From Chamaea fasciata (Eukaryota; Chordata; Aves; Passeriformes; Sylviidae): DNA of 64,000 nucleotides. Made by a program: the position numbers and the translations under genes. Location of the stretch: positions 11,952,457-12,016,456 of the forward strand of contig JARCOQ010000017.1 of assembly GCA_029207755.1 (NCBI GenBank), read 5' to 3'. The notes under the pieces were generated by a model. The model saw only the letters and a program-made list of their open reading frames with translations, did not search any database and was not told where the DNA came from. Below, one piece after another: positions 1-11,390 of this stretch. Every line of letters begins with the position of its first letter. The first letter of the stretch is position 1.

Positions 1-687
1 GGTGTGAGGGCACTGCAAAGGGCAGGAGGTTGTTACTCCTTTCTCTGTTGAAAATCTGAACTGAGGGAACATTTTCCTACATCAGCTTCTCCTTCTGTTT
101 TGCTTTCTGCTGGCTGGAACGATGCATAAGAGCAAAAATTCGCTCCTGCTATAAATAGAGGCCGTGCATGTGATCCAAGGGGGAGGAGAGCAGATGCTGC
201 ACACACAGTTTCAACTGGAATGTCAGGATTGAACACTCACTGAGGGCTGGGGGAAGGGGGCACTTCAAAACATTGGGAAAGAAAATTACCAACAGAAGAG
301 GCTCAACAGAGGCAGGAAGGTAAAGCCTTTCTGCTGCTCCCCAGGCTGTAATTTAAAGCCTCTGACACTGAGGTTCAGCAGTTGGTCCACTCTTAGTCTG
401 TCAGTCAGTGGTCTGAAGGAGGAGGCTGACAAGGATGCTGCTCTCCCCTGTGGATGTTTACCAGATGCAGGAAATCCCACATTGTCATCAGTTCTGTGTG
501 GGACTTTGGCCCTAGAGCTAAACAGAGGTTAGCAGGTTTCAGTACCAATACCAATACAACTTGCAGCCTTCACTCTGTTTTTACAACTCTTTTAGCACAT
601 TGCCTCTGCCTTACAGCTTCTTTAGATGACTGAGAGTTTCTCTGAACGCCATAAAGAGGGACAGTGACTTTCTCTACAGTCACACAG
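1..687. other. Non-coding stretch, no gene seen
   Basis: I see no supported gene, RNA or mobile element here. Open frames are below 70 codons, lack recognisable motifs and occur on both strands, as expected by chance. The last part, about 640-687, runs into a CR1 tail and has a faint resemblance to a MIR-like core (a 'gtcacacagtga' segment), which is too weak to call. Confidence 0.5.
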
Positions 688-961
688 TGAAAGGACAAGG
701 GTGAATGGCTCTAAACAAAGAGGAGAGATTAAGAGCAGATATTAGGAAGAAATTCTTCCCTGTGAGGGTGGGCAGGCCCTGGCACAGGGTGCCCAGAGAA
801 GCTGTGGCTGCCCCTGGATCCCTGGAAGTGTCCAAGGCCAGGCTGGACAGGGCTTGGAGCAACCTGGGACAGTGGAAGGTGTCCCTGCCCATGGCAGGAG
901 GTGGATTGAGTTGGGCTTTAAGGTCCTTTCCAACCCAAACCATTTTGAAATTCATTCTATG
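688..961 (+). mobile_element. CR1 LINE, 5'-truncated 3' end
   Basis: This is the 3' untranslated end of a chicken-repeat-1 (CR1) non-LTR retrotransposon in sense orientation. The recognisable blocks run in order: 'atattaggaagaaattcttccctgtgaggg', the 'ggcacagggtgcccagagaagctg' block, the 'tggatccctggaagtgtccaaggcc' block, and 'ctttaaggtcctttccaacccaaacc', ending in a decayed version of the CR1 terminal ATTCTATG octamer. CR1 copies are usually 5'-truncated and do not make target-site duplications, which fits. Open frames across it on both strands are shadows of the repeat. Confidence 0.93.
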
Positions 962-2711
962 CCTCTAATTTGAGGTGATGAGGCTTGATTTGTACTGTGT
1001 GCTCCTGGCTGGGTACCACTAGATTATTTTAGGCAGCAATTCCTCCTGAGAATTCATGAAGTCACAGAAAGAATGATTTAAGAGAGTTTTATAGGTTTAT
1101 GCCATGGGTTCAGTTCTTGAGACTCTTGCAAAAGCTGAAGAAACAAAGTAGACCTCCCAGTTGTGGGAGACACCACCGAGGAGAACATGAGGTGAGAGGC
1201 ATCCAGGGAGAGGTAGAGATGCTGTGATCCCAGCATGCAGGATGTGCACTGGATAAACCTATGGGACCTGTGATGAGCCCTGAGATCCATAAAACAATAA
1301 ATGTAACAACACCTGTTGCTTCTCCAGAGCTGCACTCCCTTCCAACAGCCAGGTCCTGCTGAGAGCAGCATTGCCCCTGCCCCAATTTGCACTGAGTTTT
1401 AAATGTTTAGGTTATGTGGATGATTTGGTGTTAGTACAATGTCTACACAACCAATAATTTTCAGCAATTTGCATGTCAGAGGAATTGCTTACAGCCAGGT
1501 TTGCAGTGAGCTGATTGTAATTTATCTACCATCACACACCTACAAAGAGCTCTGGGGAGGGGAGGCAGGGTCAGGTCTGTAGCTGTCTCCAGGCCCTAAT
1601 GAAAACCCAGGCATGACTTCCTCTAAACAATGGGAGATTTCTGCTGAGAACCACTGCGAGGAAAAGCAATCAAATAGCTGAGTTGATTATAAAAATGCAA
1701 ACGGTGAGAGATTGGTGACATTTACCCTACTATCAGCTGCAGCTGCAGAACCACCACTGGTATGGACTGAGTGAGGGGAGAGGCAATCATAATTTGCATG
1801 GAAAGGTATGGGACTAAACTACAGACCCAAATAAAATCTGAATTCATTAACCAAACTGACAGTGAAAGCTGTAAGACAAGCACAGGATCAATTTCAATTT
1901 GAACTAAAGAATAAATCAGCTGCTACAAGGCTTTGATTTACAGGTCTCACATCTTCCTGCAGGATGTTATCGAGCTGCACCAGCCACTGCCAGTTTACAG
2001 GTAAATGAACCTAAAGCCAGGGTAGGTGAGGTCATCTAGAGAGTGTGTGAGAGGATTGATACAGCACCATCAGCTTCTCCAAAATATCCTCACAGAAGCA
2101 GCAGAAGAAATTCATCATAAAACAAAGAATAATGCTGGGAAACGCCACACAGATCCAGACAAGGGGAAGGAGATGGATTGTGAAGGCAAAGTGGCTTCTC
2201 AAAGAAATGAGAGGAAAACACTTCATTCACTCACCAAGGTTTATATGGTCAGGTTACAGCAGCTGGAGCCTCTCTCAGGGATCTACAAAGGAAGGTTTTT
2301 AATAGAAAAAGCAAAAGTTAAGTGGACAAACCACTTTTAGAAGGTAGCAAACAGACAGAAACTACATGACACTGTTGGTTTTGGCAAATAAACTTCCAGC
2401 ATTTAGAAAAACCATAATTAAACCCTACACAGAAGACTCAACAGCAGTTTTCCCAAAGCTGAAGCCCATCAGTGTTACTGGAATGAGGATGTCTGATGGC
2501 ATGGAAGACCAGAGGAAATCTGGTGACTGCTCTGCAAAATCTGGAGCCAGCAGAGCCCTGCAAGGAACAAAAAGATCTCTCAGTGGGAAAGAGAAATGGT
2601 CTGGGAACATCTGCAGTGTCTTTCTCAGCAAGCTAGGGGACTTGGCTGTGGGACAAGTGGGGTGAGTGTTGTGGTTTGACCTGTAAGAACACAAATTTCT
2701 GTGATTCTGTG
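962..2711. other. Non-coding stretch, no gene seen
   Basis: No gene is supported. Several open frames of 60-104 codons occur on both strands without domain features. The interval includes an octamer-like 'aatttgcatgg' near 1,792. A 'tctgtgattctgtgat' string at 2,698-2,713 resembles CR1 terminal octamers and may be the trace of another CR1 end just upstream of the next element. Confidence 0.5.
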
Positions 2712-2822
2712 ATGGGTAAAAGATGTGCAGATGTGGCACTAAGGCTTGGCAGTGCTGGGTTAGTGGTTGAACTCTGTGGTCTTAGAGGGCTTTCCCTACT
2801 GAAATGACTCTATGAGTCTATA
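2712..2822 (+). mobile_element. CR1 LINE 3' tail fragment (different subfamily)
   Basis: A short sense-strand CR1 tail. It has the order 'aaaagatgtgcagatgtggcact', 'cttggcagtgctgggttagtggttg', a mutated 'gatcttaaaggtcttttccaac' block, and the ending 'gactctatgagtctata', a decayed ATTCTATG repeat. The block order matches CR1 subfamilies whose 3' end differs from that of the other copies in this window. Only about 110 bp remain and many positions have changed, so it is older than the 688-961 copy. Confidence 0.75.
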
Positions 2823-4804
2823 AACCATGAGAACAAAAACATAACAAAGCATAAATTGTAATTTAAAAAATAAAATTAAAAACAAAAAAACCCAAAAAAA
2901 CAGTAATCAACAGCCCAGTCTCTAGGCTCAGAGAATTACCATCAAATAGTGTCTGGATTGTAAAAATCACCTAACAGTGCCCATTGCAGAACATCTGGGA
3001 TGTCTGGAGGTGCAGTACAACACAAAGATGTGCTTCTGTCAGGTGCTGTCCCAGGCCAGTGGCAGCTTGTCTGCCTGATGTTCCAGCCATGCTGCACTCA
3101 CAGGTGAGTTTATCCACACCTGCTACTTGGCAGTGCCACCAGCTTCATGGCAAGGAATAAATAGCAAATTTCCTTAGGAAGTACATAATGTGCTTTCAAC
3201 GACAGCTACGCTCAGAAAAATATCAAATATTGCAATGACAACATCACTCCTGTAAATGACAGCTTAGCCAACACTGAAGTGAGGACCAGAAGGCAGTGCA
3301 GAACTGTGGGGAAAATACTTGTAATATTCACGCTGCAAACAAGCTCAGCTATCACTGCAGTGGTTTCAGGCTCAATAACAGCTTTGGAAGGTAGGGATGA
3401 CAATTAACAAACTTCTTGGCATGTGTTGGCAGCAACAATCTCCTGCGCTGTGAAAATTTCAGAGAGGAAATAACGTTGTGAACTAGAACATAGTCAGTGC
3501 CTCTGCCATCTTAAAAAGAAATATTTGGTTATTGAAACTCTGTGGATTAGCATCAAAAAGGGCATTTTTGCTTTCTTCATTTCTCTCTTAACATATGAAT
3601 GTGGAAACTGAAAATGCATAGTGGGTATAGGCAGATATGAAATAGCTTTAAGAGCAAATGCCATAGAAACTCTTGATAGCAAATATAATTTATGTCTAAA
3701 AATTGAGGGCATTACCAGATCTCTGAAGTTATCACATTATCGTGTGAGCAGACAGCCTGATGTGTTTGCTAAGAAGAATGTCAACACATCTGCCCACATC
3801 TGGACAGCCAAAAGAAGATGTGAGGGATGTGTCTAAAAGGTCCCTTTCTAACTCTATTTAGCCTCTGTTCAGAGGAGAAAACTTGTTATGTTTAACTGTG
3901 TAAGCTACGTGCAAAGGTAAGCTGGAGACAGGACGTCTTTTAAAAATTGCTGGGGAGGGCTGGAATCAATGCAGTGGTGTGAGAAAAGAGCTAAAAATAA
4001 ATGGGTGGACAGGAGGGATAGATAGAGCAGGGAGCTGGAAGTACCAGAGGAGGAAGGAACCAGTCCATGAAGGGAATGCTGATGTTAATGAGAGGCCTGA
4101 GGAAGGGCAGATGAAAAAGGAAGCAATTTGGAAAGCAAGAGTAGGAAGAGCAGGTGAGCAGGAAACCAGTGAGGTGAGTCATTTTGAAAGTGTCCATGTC
4201 CACTGGCAAGAGACCAGGACAAAGGGAATGGAAAAGTAACAATGCTCTGCAGAAAATGAGGAGGCTGTGGCAGAGGAGCAGCCCTGGGCAGGGCAGGGCA
4301 CAAAGCACAAGCTGCAGTCCCAGCAGGGAACCTGTGGTCTGGATTTTGCTAATTCCAGCAGGACAACCTGGGCACATGGCTGAGGACAGGAGTTCTGCCT
4401 TCCCAACAGGGCTCAGCTTGCACAGTGGGGTCACCTCACATGCTTCTCTTCAAGGCCAGGAGAAAGCAGAGCGTTAGATCACATTCCTCTCAGATCACTT
4501 TCCCATTTTTAATGCCCAGAAAGCCTCTTGGCTCATTTCCCAGATCCAACACTGATGATCTACAGGTAGATATGGGAAACTGATTTGTCTGGCTCACCCA
4601 GTGATGTTACAAGACGTTTTGCCTGCTCTGCAAAATCCTCCTGGGGGTCCAGCGCTGCAGAAGGGAAGACAGACTCTTGCCTGGAACACACATTCCCCTC
4701 TGGTCTTACCACTCTGCAGCTGCACAGCCTTGGAGCAGCTCCAGCTGGAAGCTGGTATAAATTTGCTATTAACTCCGCCTATTTCTAATAAAAAAAAAAA
4801 ATAA
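2823..4804. other. Non-coding stretch with A-rich tracts
   Basis: No gene is supported. Low-complexity A-rich sequence lies at about 2,860-2,902 and there is a run of twelve A at 4,790-4,801. Open frames of up to 147 codons (minus strand, 3,991-4,434) have no recognisable domain and overlap others in several frames, so I treat them as chance. Confidence 0.5.
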
Positions 4805-4805
4805 C

Positions 4806-4870
4806 AGCAGCACTAGTGGGTCAGACCAACTGTCCATCTCATCTAATTTCCTGTACAGAAAGAGGTTTTA
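4806..4870. mobile_element. Possible ancient CR1-like relic
   Basis: The string 'gtgggtcagaccaactgtccatctcatc' followed by 'tttcctgta' resembles a block that is very common in turtle and crocodilian genomes ('gggtcagacca...gtccatctagcccagtatcctgt'), thought to belong to CR1-related LINE tails. Only about 60 bp can be seen. The assignment rests on memory of that motif and needs an alignment to settle it. Confidence 0.4.
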
Positions 4871-4871
4871 A

Positions 4872-6419
4872 AAAGCTAATTGGTAGAGTTGCTTGTGCAA
4901 GGTGAGTGGGATGGGTGAGCACATGCCGTTAAATTTCATAGGTTCCAAGCCCTTTTCTTGCAGGTGAAATGTATTTCTGCTGTCTGTTATGTTCTGCAGC
5001 AGGCTCAGGACTCTTCTGCAACTAAACTGGCAGATCAATACTAGTGAAGGTTACTTTTTGCACTAGCGAAGGTTATTTTTTGTTTGCTAGTTGACCAGGC
5101 CCTGGGCAAATGCTTACAGTACATGGAAAGTGAATAGGAAAAGCCAGGACTTAACAAACAGACCTCAGGAAGGATGAGGGAGAACTAATTTTTTTGAGGA
5201 ATTATATAGCTCCATAAGACTGAGGCTGCTTTAGGCAGGGCAAACACCAAGATACAGGTGAGGTCTCATCCCCTCTTTCTCTAGGTGCAGTTGTTTACTC
5301 ATTGCAGCCGTGTGGGAAGTTTCTGGGGACCCTGGATTGCATTTTAGCAAGGAATGGACAACAATGAGACTAACACAAGCACAGCAATTAGTGTTGGCTG
5401 TGGTTTAACCTCCCAGCCTTAAACCTCTGTGAAAACACTCTGTTTTTACACAGGCAGTGTGCTTGGGTGCCACTGCCCTTGATCTCTGCCATGAGCAGAT
5501 CTGCAGGCAGACCTTGAAAGCCTCCTGCTGCCCCAGAAAACTGCAGTAAATGTGAGATCAGCACACCCACGCTCCCCTTCTGTCCCTGAACAGCCCAGTC
5601 ATGGTGGGAACAAGGATTTTGGCGTTTGGATTTCAGTGAGCTCTGCCATCACTGCTCAGATCAAAGCTCCTGCAGTGAGCTCAGCACCCACAGGGTGAGC
5701 AGACCCCAGCCAAGGCTGTGCAGCAGCTGCTGGCAGCCAGGAAGGCCCAAACTGCTCAGCAGCATGGGCACCTCGTGCCCTGCCACCGAGGGGCTGTGCC
5801 AGGCTAATGGGGACACAGCCCCAGGCAGCACCAGCAGAGCATCCCTCCCGCTGCCAGAGGCTCACTCCAGCTCTGACCTACAGGCACCTGGGCCCATTTC
5901 TGTGGCTGCTGGAACTAGTGGTTTACATATAAATTATCTGATGAATGTAGCCTTGTTTTCCGTTCATGAATCATTCATGACCAGAGTCCAGTTTTGGCAA
6001 AAATGTCTATTTTCTGTAAGTATCCTCTCCTCTGACGCTGAGCACGGGCTGCCCATCAGGGCTGTTGGCTACACAGAGCCCTCAATCAGGGCAGGTAACT
6101 CTCACAATCCTACCTCTGCCTCTTTCAATGCATGGCTTAGAGGCTTAAAACCAAGTGTACAATGGTAATCCCAAATAGTTTTCCTCAGACATGAATCCCC
6201 CGGCTCACCTTCAAAGGTGTCTCTTTTGTGAGCTGCTATGCCTCAAACATCCCTATAGACAGAAATCTCTGCATCCCCCTGGGCTGCCATTACACAGCAC
6301 ATTGCAGCCACAACACTCAGTCGTTCCCAAAAAAACACCACATAGGAACCCTGGTCCTGACACCCAGGTCCTCCTCCAGCTCCATTAAAAACTTTATAAT
6401 ACACCATTCATGCTTTATT
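4872..6419. other. Non-coding stretch, no gene seen
   Basis: No gene is supported. A short imperfect doublet, 'actagtgaaggttactttttgc' at about 5,040-5,061 followed by a similar copy to about 5,083, is a minor tandem duplication. A 180-codon open frame on the plus strand (5,626-6,168) has no domain, signal peptide or family resemblance that I recognise. It could be a chance frame in slightly GC-rich sequence. Confidence 0.45.
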
Positions 6420-7470
6420 TCACATTACTGTTAAAGGGGTTTGCCCCCTCTTGTTCCTACATCGATTTTCCTCTAATTTCAAGCCTAAATTAACTCCTGG
6501 CTTATTTAAGTCATTTGTCCTCATGCCCATCACTGTTATTTCTTTTCAGCAGCAATTTTCTCCTTGAGTGTTTGCCCCTCTGTATGTTCCAGTCCCAGTC
6601 TTTACCTAACTAAACAAAGTCCTTTTTTCCTCTCTCAGCTGGACAGTCCCTGCACTCCGCTGATTGTCCTAAATCCCCTTATGGCACCATTTACTGTTTG
6701 AATCCTTCCCTCTCACTCTTGGGGGAAGAGAACCGTACACACTATTCTGATGAGGTCAGGCCTAGCTTTGTAAAAATTGAATTAGTGCTTCCCTAGACCT
6801 GTAGCCTTAACTGAAATGTGAATTGGGCATATCTGATCATTTTTTTCCTTGAAACCGTATAATTGCTACTTCATGGTTAACCTGTGATGCCCGAGTACAT
6901 TCAGGTCTTTCTCCTCCTCAGTCATTTCTAACAAATAGCTGAAATTCTCACTCCTGCTCCATAAGTACTCGTGCATACATCATATATTACTGTATTTTAT
7001 CCCTTTTCTATGGCTTCAGTTGTCAAGGTCAGTCCTCAGGTAGCGGCCCCATCCTGGTTTGCATTGAGGATGCACCTTCCATCGTGTGAGCGCCGAGTGT
7101 CATTGTCACTCTCAGCATTCCCTTCCAAGGTCAATGCAGGAATGAAATATGTTCAGATCCAGTCCTGATCCTCGGGGATGTTTGCTGGTAACCTCACTTC
7201 AGAGTGATAATTCCCCTTTTGCTGCTCCCTGTTATGGGCTCCCCTTTAGCCAGCGCTGTTCCCACTTCACAGCTCCTGTATAAATTCTCGGCGCTTTCAG
7301 CTGAGCTGATAATTTCCCATGTGGCACTATATCAAATGGCATCTTTGGTCCAGATAGATGAGATATCTTGCATTTCCTTTGTCTAGAAAAATCATTTATC
7401 TTATCAAATTTATCACAAACAGACAGGGTTTGCCCAGAAGAATTTAATCGTCAGCCAGGACGATCGTGAC
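6420..7470 (-). mobile_element. Decayed CR1 LINE relic, antisense, with RT remnant
   Basis: Read on the minus strand this is an old, heavily mutated CR1-clade LINE. Near 7,300-7,400 the translation gives a broken form of the reverse-transcriptase motif usually written LDFSKAFDTVPH: a 'KGNARYLIYLDQ' stretch and, after a frameshift, 'KMPFDIVPHGKL'. Towards lower coordinates there are blocks matching what I know of amniote CR1 3' regions: 'cctttagccag', 'atgaaatatgtt', 'cctggtttgcattgaggatgc', and near 6,750 'actattctgatgaggtcaggcc'. Frames are broken throughout, so no active protein is encoded. The left limit is approximate. Confidence 0.6.
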
Positions 7471-9508
7471 TGCAAGAGAAAATGGGAGAGTGGGCTGTGC
7501 TCCCTGCAGCTCTGCTGGACACACACCCTTGCCGAGGGGACCCTAATTCCAGGGACAATATTTCCTCACTGCTAACCCTTGAAATGACCCACTCTGTCAC
7601 TGGGGGCTGTGAATAGACAGCGACCCTCATTCCCAGTATGGAGGCTAAAGTCACACAGTGATGGATTTTTGTCCAGCAGTTACAGCCCAGCTCTTCAAGA
7701 AGAGGAGCCAAAGCATTTACCTGGTTTATTTTGGCTGCTGTTATATATCTATTTGTTTATTACAAGGGAAAAAGTGCAGGGTTTTTTACACAAAACTGAT
7801 ATGTTTAGTGCTTTCATTTTATGTTTTGAGCAGTTAAGCTATTCGGTGTTTAAAGGTAGTATTGGTTCTTTATAACTCCATGCTGACAACAGGAGTCTAA
7901 GATAATGGAGCCTAAAGAGAGAGATTTTTCCATTCCCACATTGTTTCTGAAATATGGAGCAATCAAATGCACTCAGTAGAAGGTTTCTCTCAGTAAATCT
8001 TCAGTAAAAGTGTCTTTAAAACTTAGGTAGAAAGATAGTGGAAGAGAAAATGGCTCACAAAAATTCTGTAGATATTCCTTGAAGACCCTGAAACAGGTTT
8101 TCTCTAATCAGGATATCAAAATGCCTCACTCATTCAGGCCATTCTGGTGCTTTGGACCCATTTCAGCAAAGCTCTTAAGTAATCAGCATTTGTATTAATT
8201 GAACAGAAAACAAACATGCTTTAAGTTAAGCACAGGCTTAACTCTCAGCAGGCTCTGCTCTCTGCTGTGCATGGAGAAGCAGGTTTCCATGGGGGATGAG
8301 GGATGGGCTGCTTGTCCAAATGTCATCCTCCCTGCAAAGTGATTAAAGGGTGCTAATTAATAAAGGAGCATTTGCCTTTCCCCTGTCTCCTGCTCGGAAG
8401 AAGGAAGGGTTAATGTGAGCCAGGCCTTCCCCCTGTGAAGTGGCTCAAAACTCGTGCTGTCCCCTCCGGTGCCACGGGATGTCCTCGACATCCATCACAA
8501 ATATTTATTCCCTTTCTCAGGTTCATAATCTTCACCAAATCCTGCCTGCTGATTACAGCCCGTACAGTCATTGTTTCCAGACTGCTAAGAAGTCCCCAGC
8601 CCTCTTGGGTGTCTGGTTTTAAATTCCTGCTTGTGCACATTTCCTGAAGTGAATAAAAATGTGCGACTTATCTGCACATGCAGTTGATATGATCTTCTGC
8701 AAAACCTGCCCACGGGCAATTATGCATTGAAAGGGCAATTACACACACAGAATGACCCAATTTGCATACAAAATCTCAATTATTGCCAAGAATTGCATGT
8801 ATATTTTTGTGCAGTATTCAGAAAATTGGGCCCCAAAGACATAAACCCTTTCTTCTGCCATCAAATTACTTTTTACTTGAAACAAGAAATGGAATATATA
8901 TGTGCCATATTAGAAAAAATACTATTTTCAGAGAACTAGGATGGTGACATTGGGTCAGAGTGCAGGTCTATCCATACTGTTTTCACATCTGTATGAGCTG
9001 AAGGATGAAGAAGATGAGCAGCTTGTCCCAGGCCTGGTTCAGCACACTCCCTCAGCCTCCAGCACTCTGGGGCTCGGTGACTTTCAGCATCAAAGATGGG
9101 GTTTTAGTATTTAACACCCTGAATTATTCACTAATAAACAGATTATTGTTGCAGATAAAAATTCAAATATGGCATAAACCAATTTGGTTTGTTCACATTT
9201 GTCCATATCAATCTAGCATCTGATGAGTACATGTGCTGCAGTGAGCAGATTCCCTGCTCTGCCTCGGCACCTCGGCAGTGAGGGAGAAAGAGAGGTGCCA
9301 ACACGGGTGTCACCGCTTTGTCCTGCGGGGCGTGTCCATCAAAACTTCTGCCAGCACAGACTGTGGGAGCCAGCTAAGAGCCAGCCCTTCTGCAAACCTC
9401 ATGAGGCATCTTTGGCCTTGGCTGGAAAAAGGACCAGAGGCAGAAACATCTGGTTCCAGGGTAATTCTGTGCAGGACTGATGGGAAATGCTGGTCCCTGC
9501 TGGGGTAG
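7471..9508. other. Non-coding stretch, no gene seen
   Basis: No gene is supported. AT-rich parts such as 8,640-8,930 contain several TAATT/ATGCAT-type homeodomain-like words, which could belong to a conserved regulatory element, but that cannot be judged from a single sequence. Open frames are all below 90 codons and have no features. Confidence 0.45.
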
Positions 9509-9765
9509 AGGAATGGCTTCAAACTGGCAGAGGGCAGGTTTAGATCAGATATTAGGAAGATTTCTTCCTGTGAGGGTGGGCAGGCCCTGGCACAGGGTGC
9601 CCAGAGAAGCTGTGGCTGCCCCTGGATCCCTGCAAGTGTCCAAAGCCAGGTTGGACAGGGCTTGGAGCAACCTGGGCTAGTGGAAGGTGTCCCTGCCCAT
9701 GGCAGGAGGTGGAATGAGGTGATCTTTAAGCTCCCTTCCAACTCAAACTATTCTGTGCTCTTGTG
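9509..9765 (+). mobile_element. CR1 LINE, 5'-truncated 3' end
   Basis: A sense-strand CR1 tail with the blocks 'gaatggcttcaaactgg', 'agatattaggaagatttcttcc', 'tggcacagggtgcccagag' and 'tggatccctgcaagtgtcc', the 'tgatctttaagctcccttcc' block, and the ending 'attctgtgctcttgtg', a mutated terminal octamer repeat. It is one of the least diverged copies in the window. The long minus-strand open frame across it is an artefact of the repeat. Confidence 0.93.
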
Positions 9766-10540
9766 AAGTCCCCATCTCACCTACCTCAGAGTTCAGAATG
9801 TGGGATTTGAGATGAGGTTACTTCTGGATGCACGAAGACACCCTCTTGATAAAACAGTGAAATTTTTAGTGCCCTGAAACATTTAGCATAACTTCCTAGG
9901 AGACAAAGAGACCATGGGGGGGGAAACAAGGAAGCCAGACAGCAAGGAAATGTTTATTTGCTCCATAAACTCCCTGTTAGCGAGGCCGGCAGCGCCTTCC
10001 TGCGTGACAGCCCACAAAACACCTGGCACGCTCTGCTCTGTCACCGCGACGTGCCCAATAAACCCCAGGCCGATAAATGTTCTCATTTAGCCAGTATATC
10101 TGGATAACCCCCACTTGCCGCTGTCACAGGTATTCAGAGTCAAAAAATAAAGCCACCCCTTGTAAAAGTACATTTAATGAGAGTTTAATGTTGGCGCAGT
10201 AAATCTGCGAGCAGCTGGATGTGTTTTTAAGTTTCCTTGACGTCTTTTATTTGTTTAATACATGGGTCTATAAAAGCCGTTTCTCTGAGCCTGCTAATGA
10301 GCAATGGGGGACTCGCAGCTATTTAAAACCTGGAACAAGGCATCAAAATGAAGGATGCAATAAAGGCTGCTGGAGCAGGGAGCTCCAGATGTGACAAGCG
10401 GTGTTTTATGGGGCAGGAAGATGGAGCACCAGGCTGCGGTGTCACACCAGGTACAGGCTTGCTTCAGGAGCCCACAAATTTTCCTTTCATCCAGGTGAGC
10501 AGAGCTAATGAATGTGCTCCCTGAGGGGACAGGGAAACCC
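9766..10540. other. Non-coding stretch, possible conserved element
   Basis: No gene is supported. Around 10,040-10,330 the sequence is AT-rich and dense in homeodomain-like and TATA-like words ('aatgagagtttaatg', 'cttttatttgtttaatac', 'tataaaag'). It has the look of a vertebrate conserved non-coding element, but conservation cannot be tested here. Confidence 0.4.
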
Positions 10541-10690
10541 AGGATGATTTGGGTGTTGGAAGGAAAGACCATCTCATTCCTGCTCCCTGCCAAGGGCAGA
10601 GATAACGTTTCACTAGACAAGTTTGCTCCAAACCCCATCCAGCCTGGCCTTGGACACTTCCAAAGATGTGGCATCAATCACAGCGAGCCC
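10541..10690 (-). mobile_element. CR1 LINE 3' fragment, antisense
   Basis: An antisense, short and rather diverged CR1 tail. Read on the plus strand it runs 'ggtgttggaaggaaagaccatctc', then 'cctgctccctgccaagggcag', then 'gctccaaaccccatccagcc', then 'tggccttggacacttccaaag'. These are the reverse complements of the blocks in the 688-961 copy. The upstream part is missing, consistent with 5' truncation or later deletion. Confidence 0.8.
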
Positions 10691-10941
10691 AGCTTTAGTC
10701 CAAGGTGCAGTGGGATCCTCGGCATGGAAGGCTGGAACAGAGGAAGGCTGGAATGCCAAGAGTTAACACCTCTGTGGAAATCCCCCTGAGTTTGAAGTAG
10801 ACTTCCCTGGCTACAGTGAGGTTCTGGAACACCTCCTCTGCAGAGGTCTTCTCTGTGACTGAATTTCCAAACTCTGTCTGTGCCCTGTAGCTCATCCAAA
10901 GCAAGGAATGGTCCCCCAAAACCATGTGGAAGGAGAGTTTA

Positions 10942-11390
10942 TGTCTTGGGAAGGCTGACCTGAAACAGAGACTGGACAGAGGTAGAGAATGAAGTAGATA
11001 TTTATTGAAAGGCCTTTAGGATACACCTTGGGCAGGACAAGAGCCTGACCAGGGCTACACCCAAGGTGAACTAAGAATGGTCAAAAAATGGTTGACCAGT
11101 CACAAAGCCTTATATTTTTATAAGTTTTGGTCCATTTACATTTTGGGGTTTAATTGTCCAATTCTAGCTGCAGGTTGTGAGGTCCCATCCTTCTTGTTCC
11201 TCCCTTCAGCCCACAGTTTTTTGTGCTTTTGGGCCTGAAAGTTGTCCACGGTCTCCAGCAGGAAAAGGATTTGTTTTGTGTCCCTGCTGTGTGCAGAGCT
11301 GAGTGACACTGACTGTGAGCTCAGAACTGCACCCCTGGGCAGCACAGAACGTGAAATACATGAAAGCTAAAGCTTAAGGCATCAGAGTCA
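10942..11390 (-). mobile_element. Probable endogenous retroviral solo LTR or fragment
   Basis: This segment resembles an LTR family I associate with songbird endogenous retroviruses. It has a purine-rich start ('gaaggctgacctgaaacagag'), then 'atatttattgaaaggcc', whose reverse complement holds an AATAAA polyadenylation signal, then 'acaccttgggcaggacaagagcctg' and 'ttataagttttggtccattt'. The signal's orientation puts the LTR on the minus strand. I see no gag, pol or env sequence beside it, so if real it is a solo LTR. The ends and the family are uncertain. Confidence 0.45.

Noticed and set aside
640..690. A MIR-like core
   Set aside because: Only 'acagtgactttctctacagtcacacagtga' hints at it. 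The match is short and directly abuts a CR1 tail, so it may be chance.
5626..6168. A 180-codon plus-strand open frame
   Set aside because: No recognisable domain, signal peptide or family resemblance. One frame of this length is possible by chance in 64 kb read in six frames. Not excluded, but not supported.
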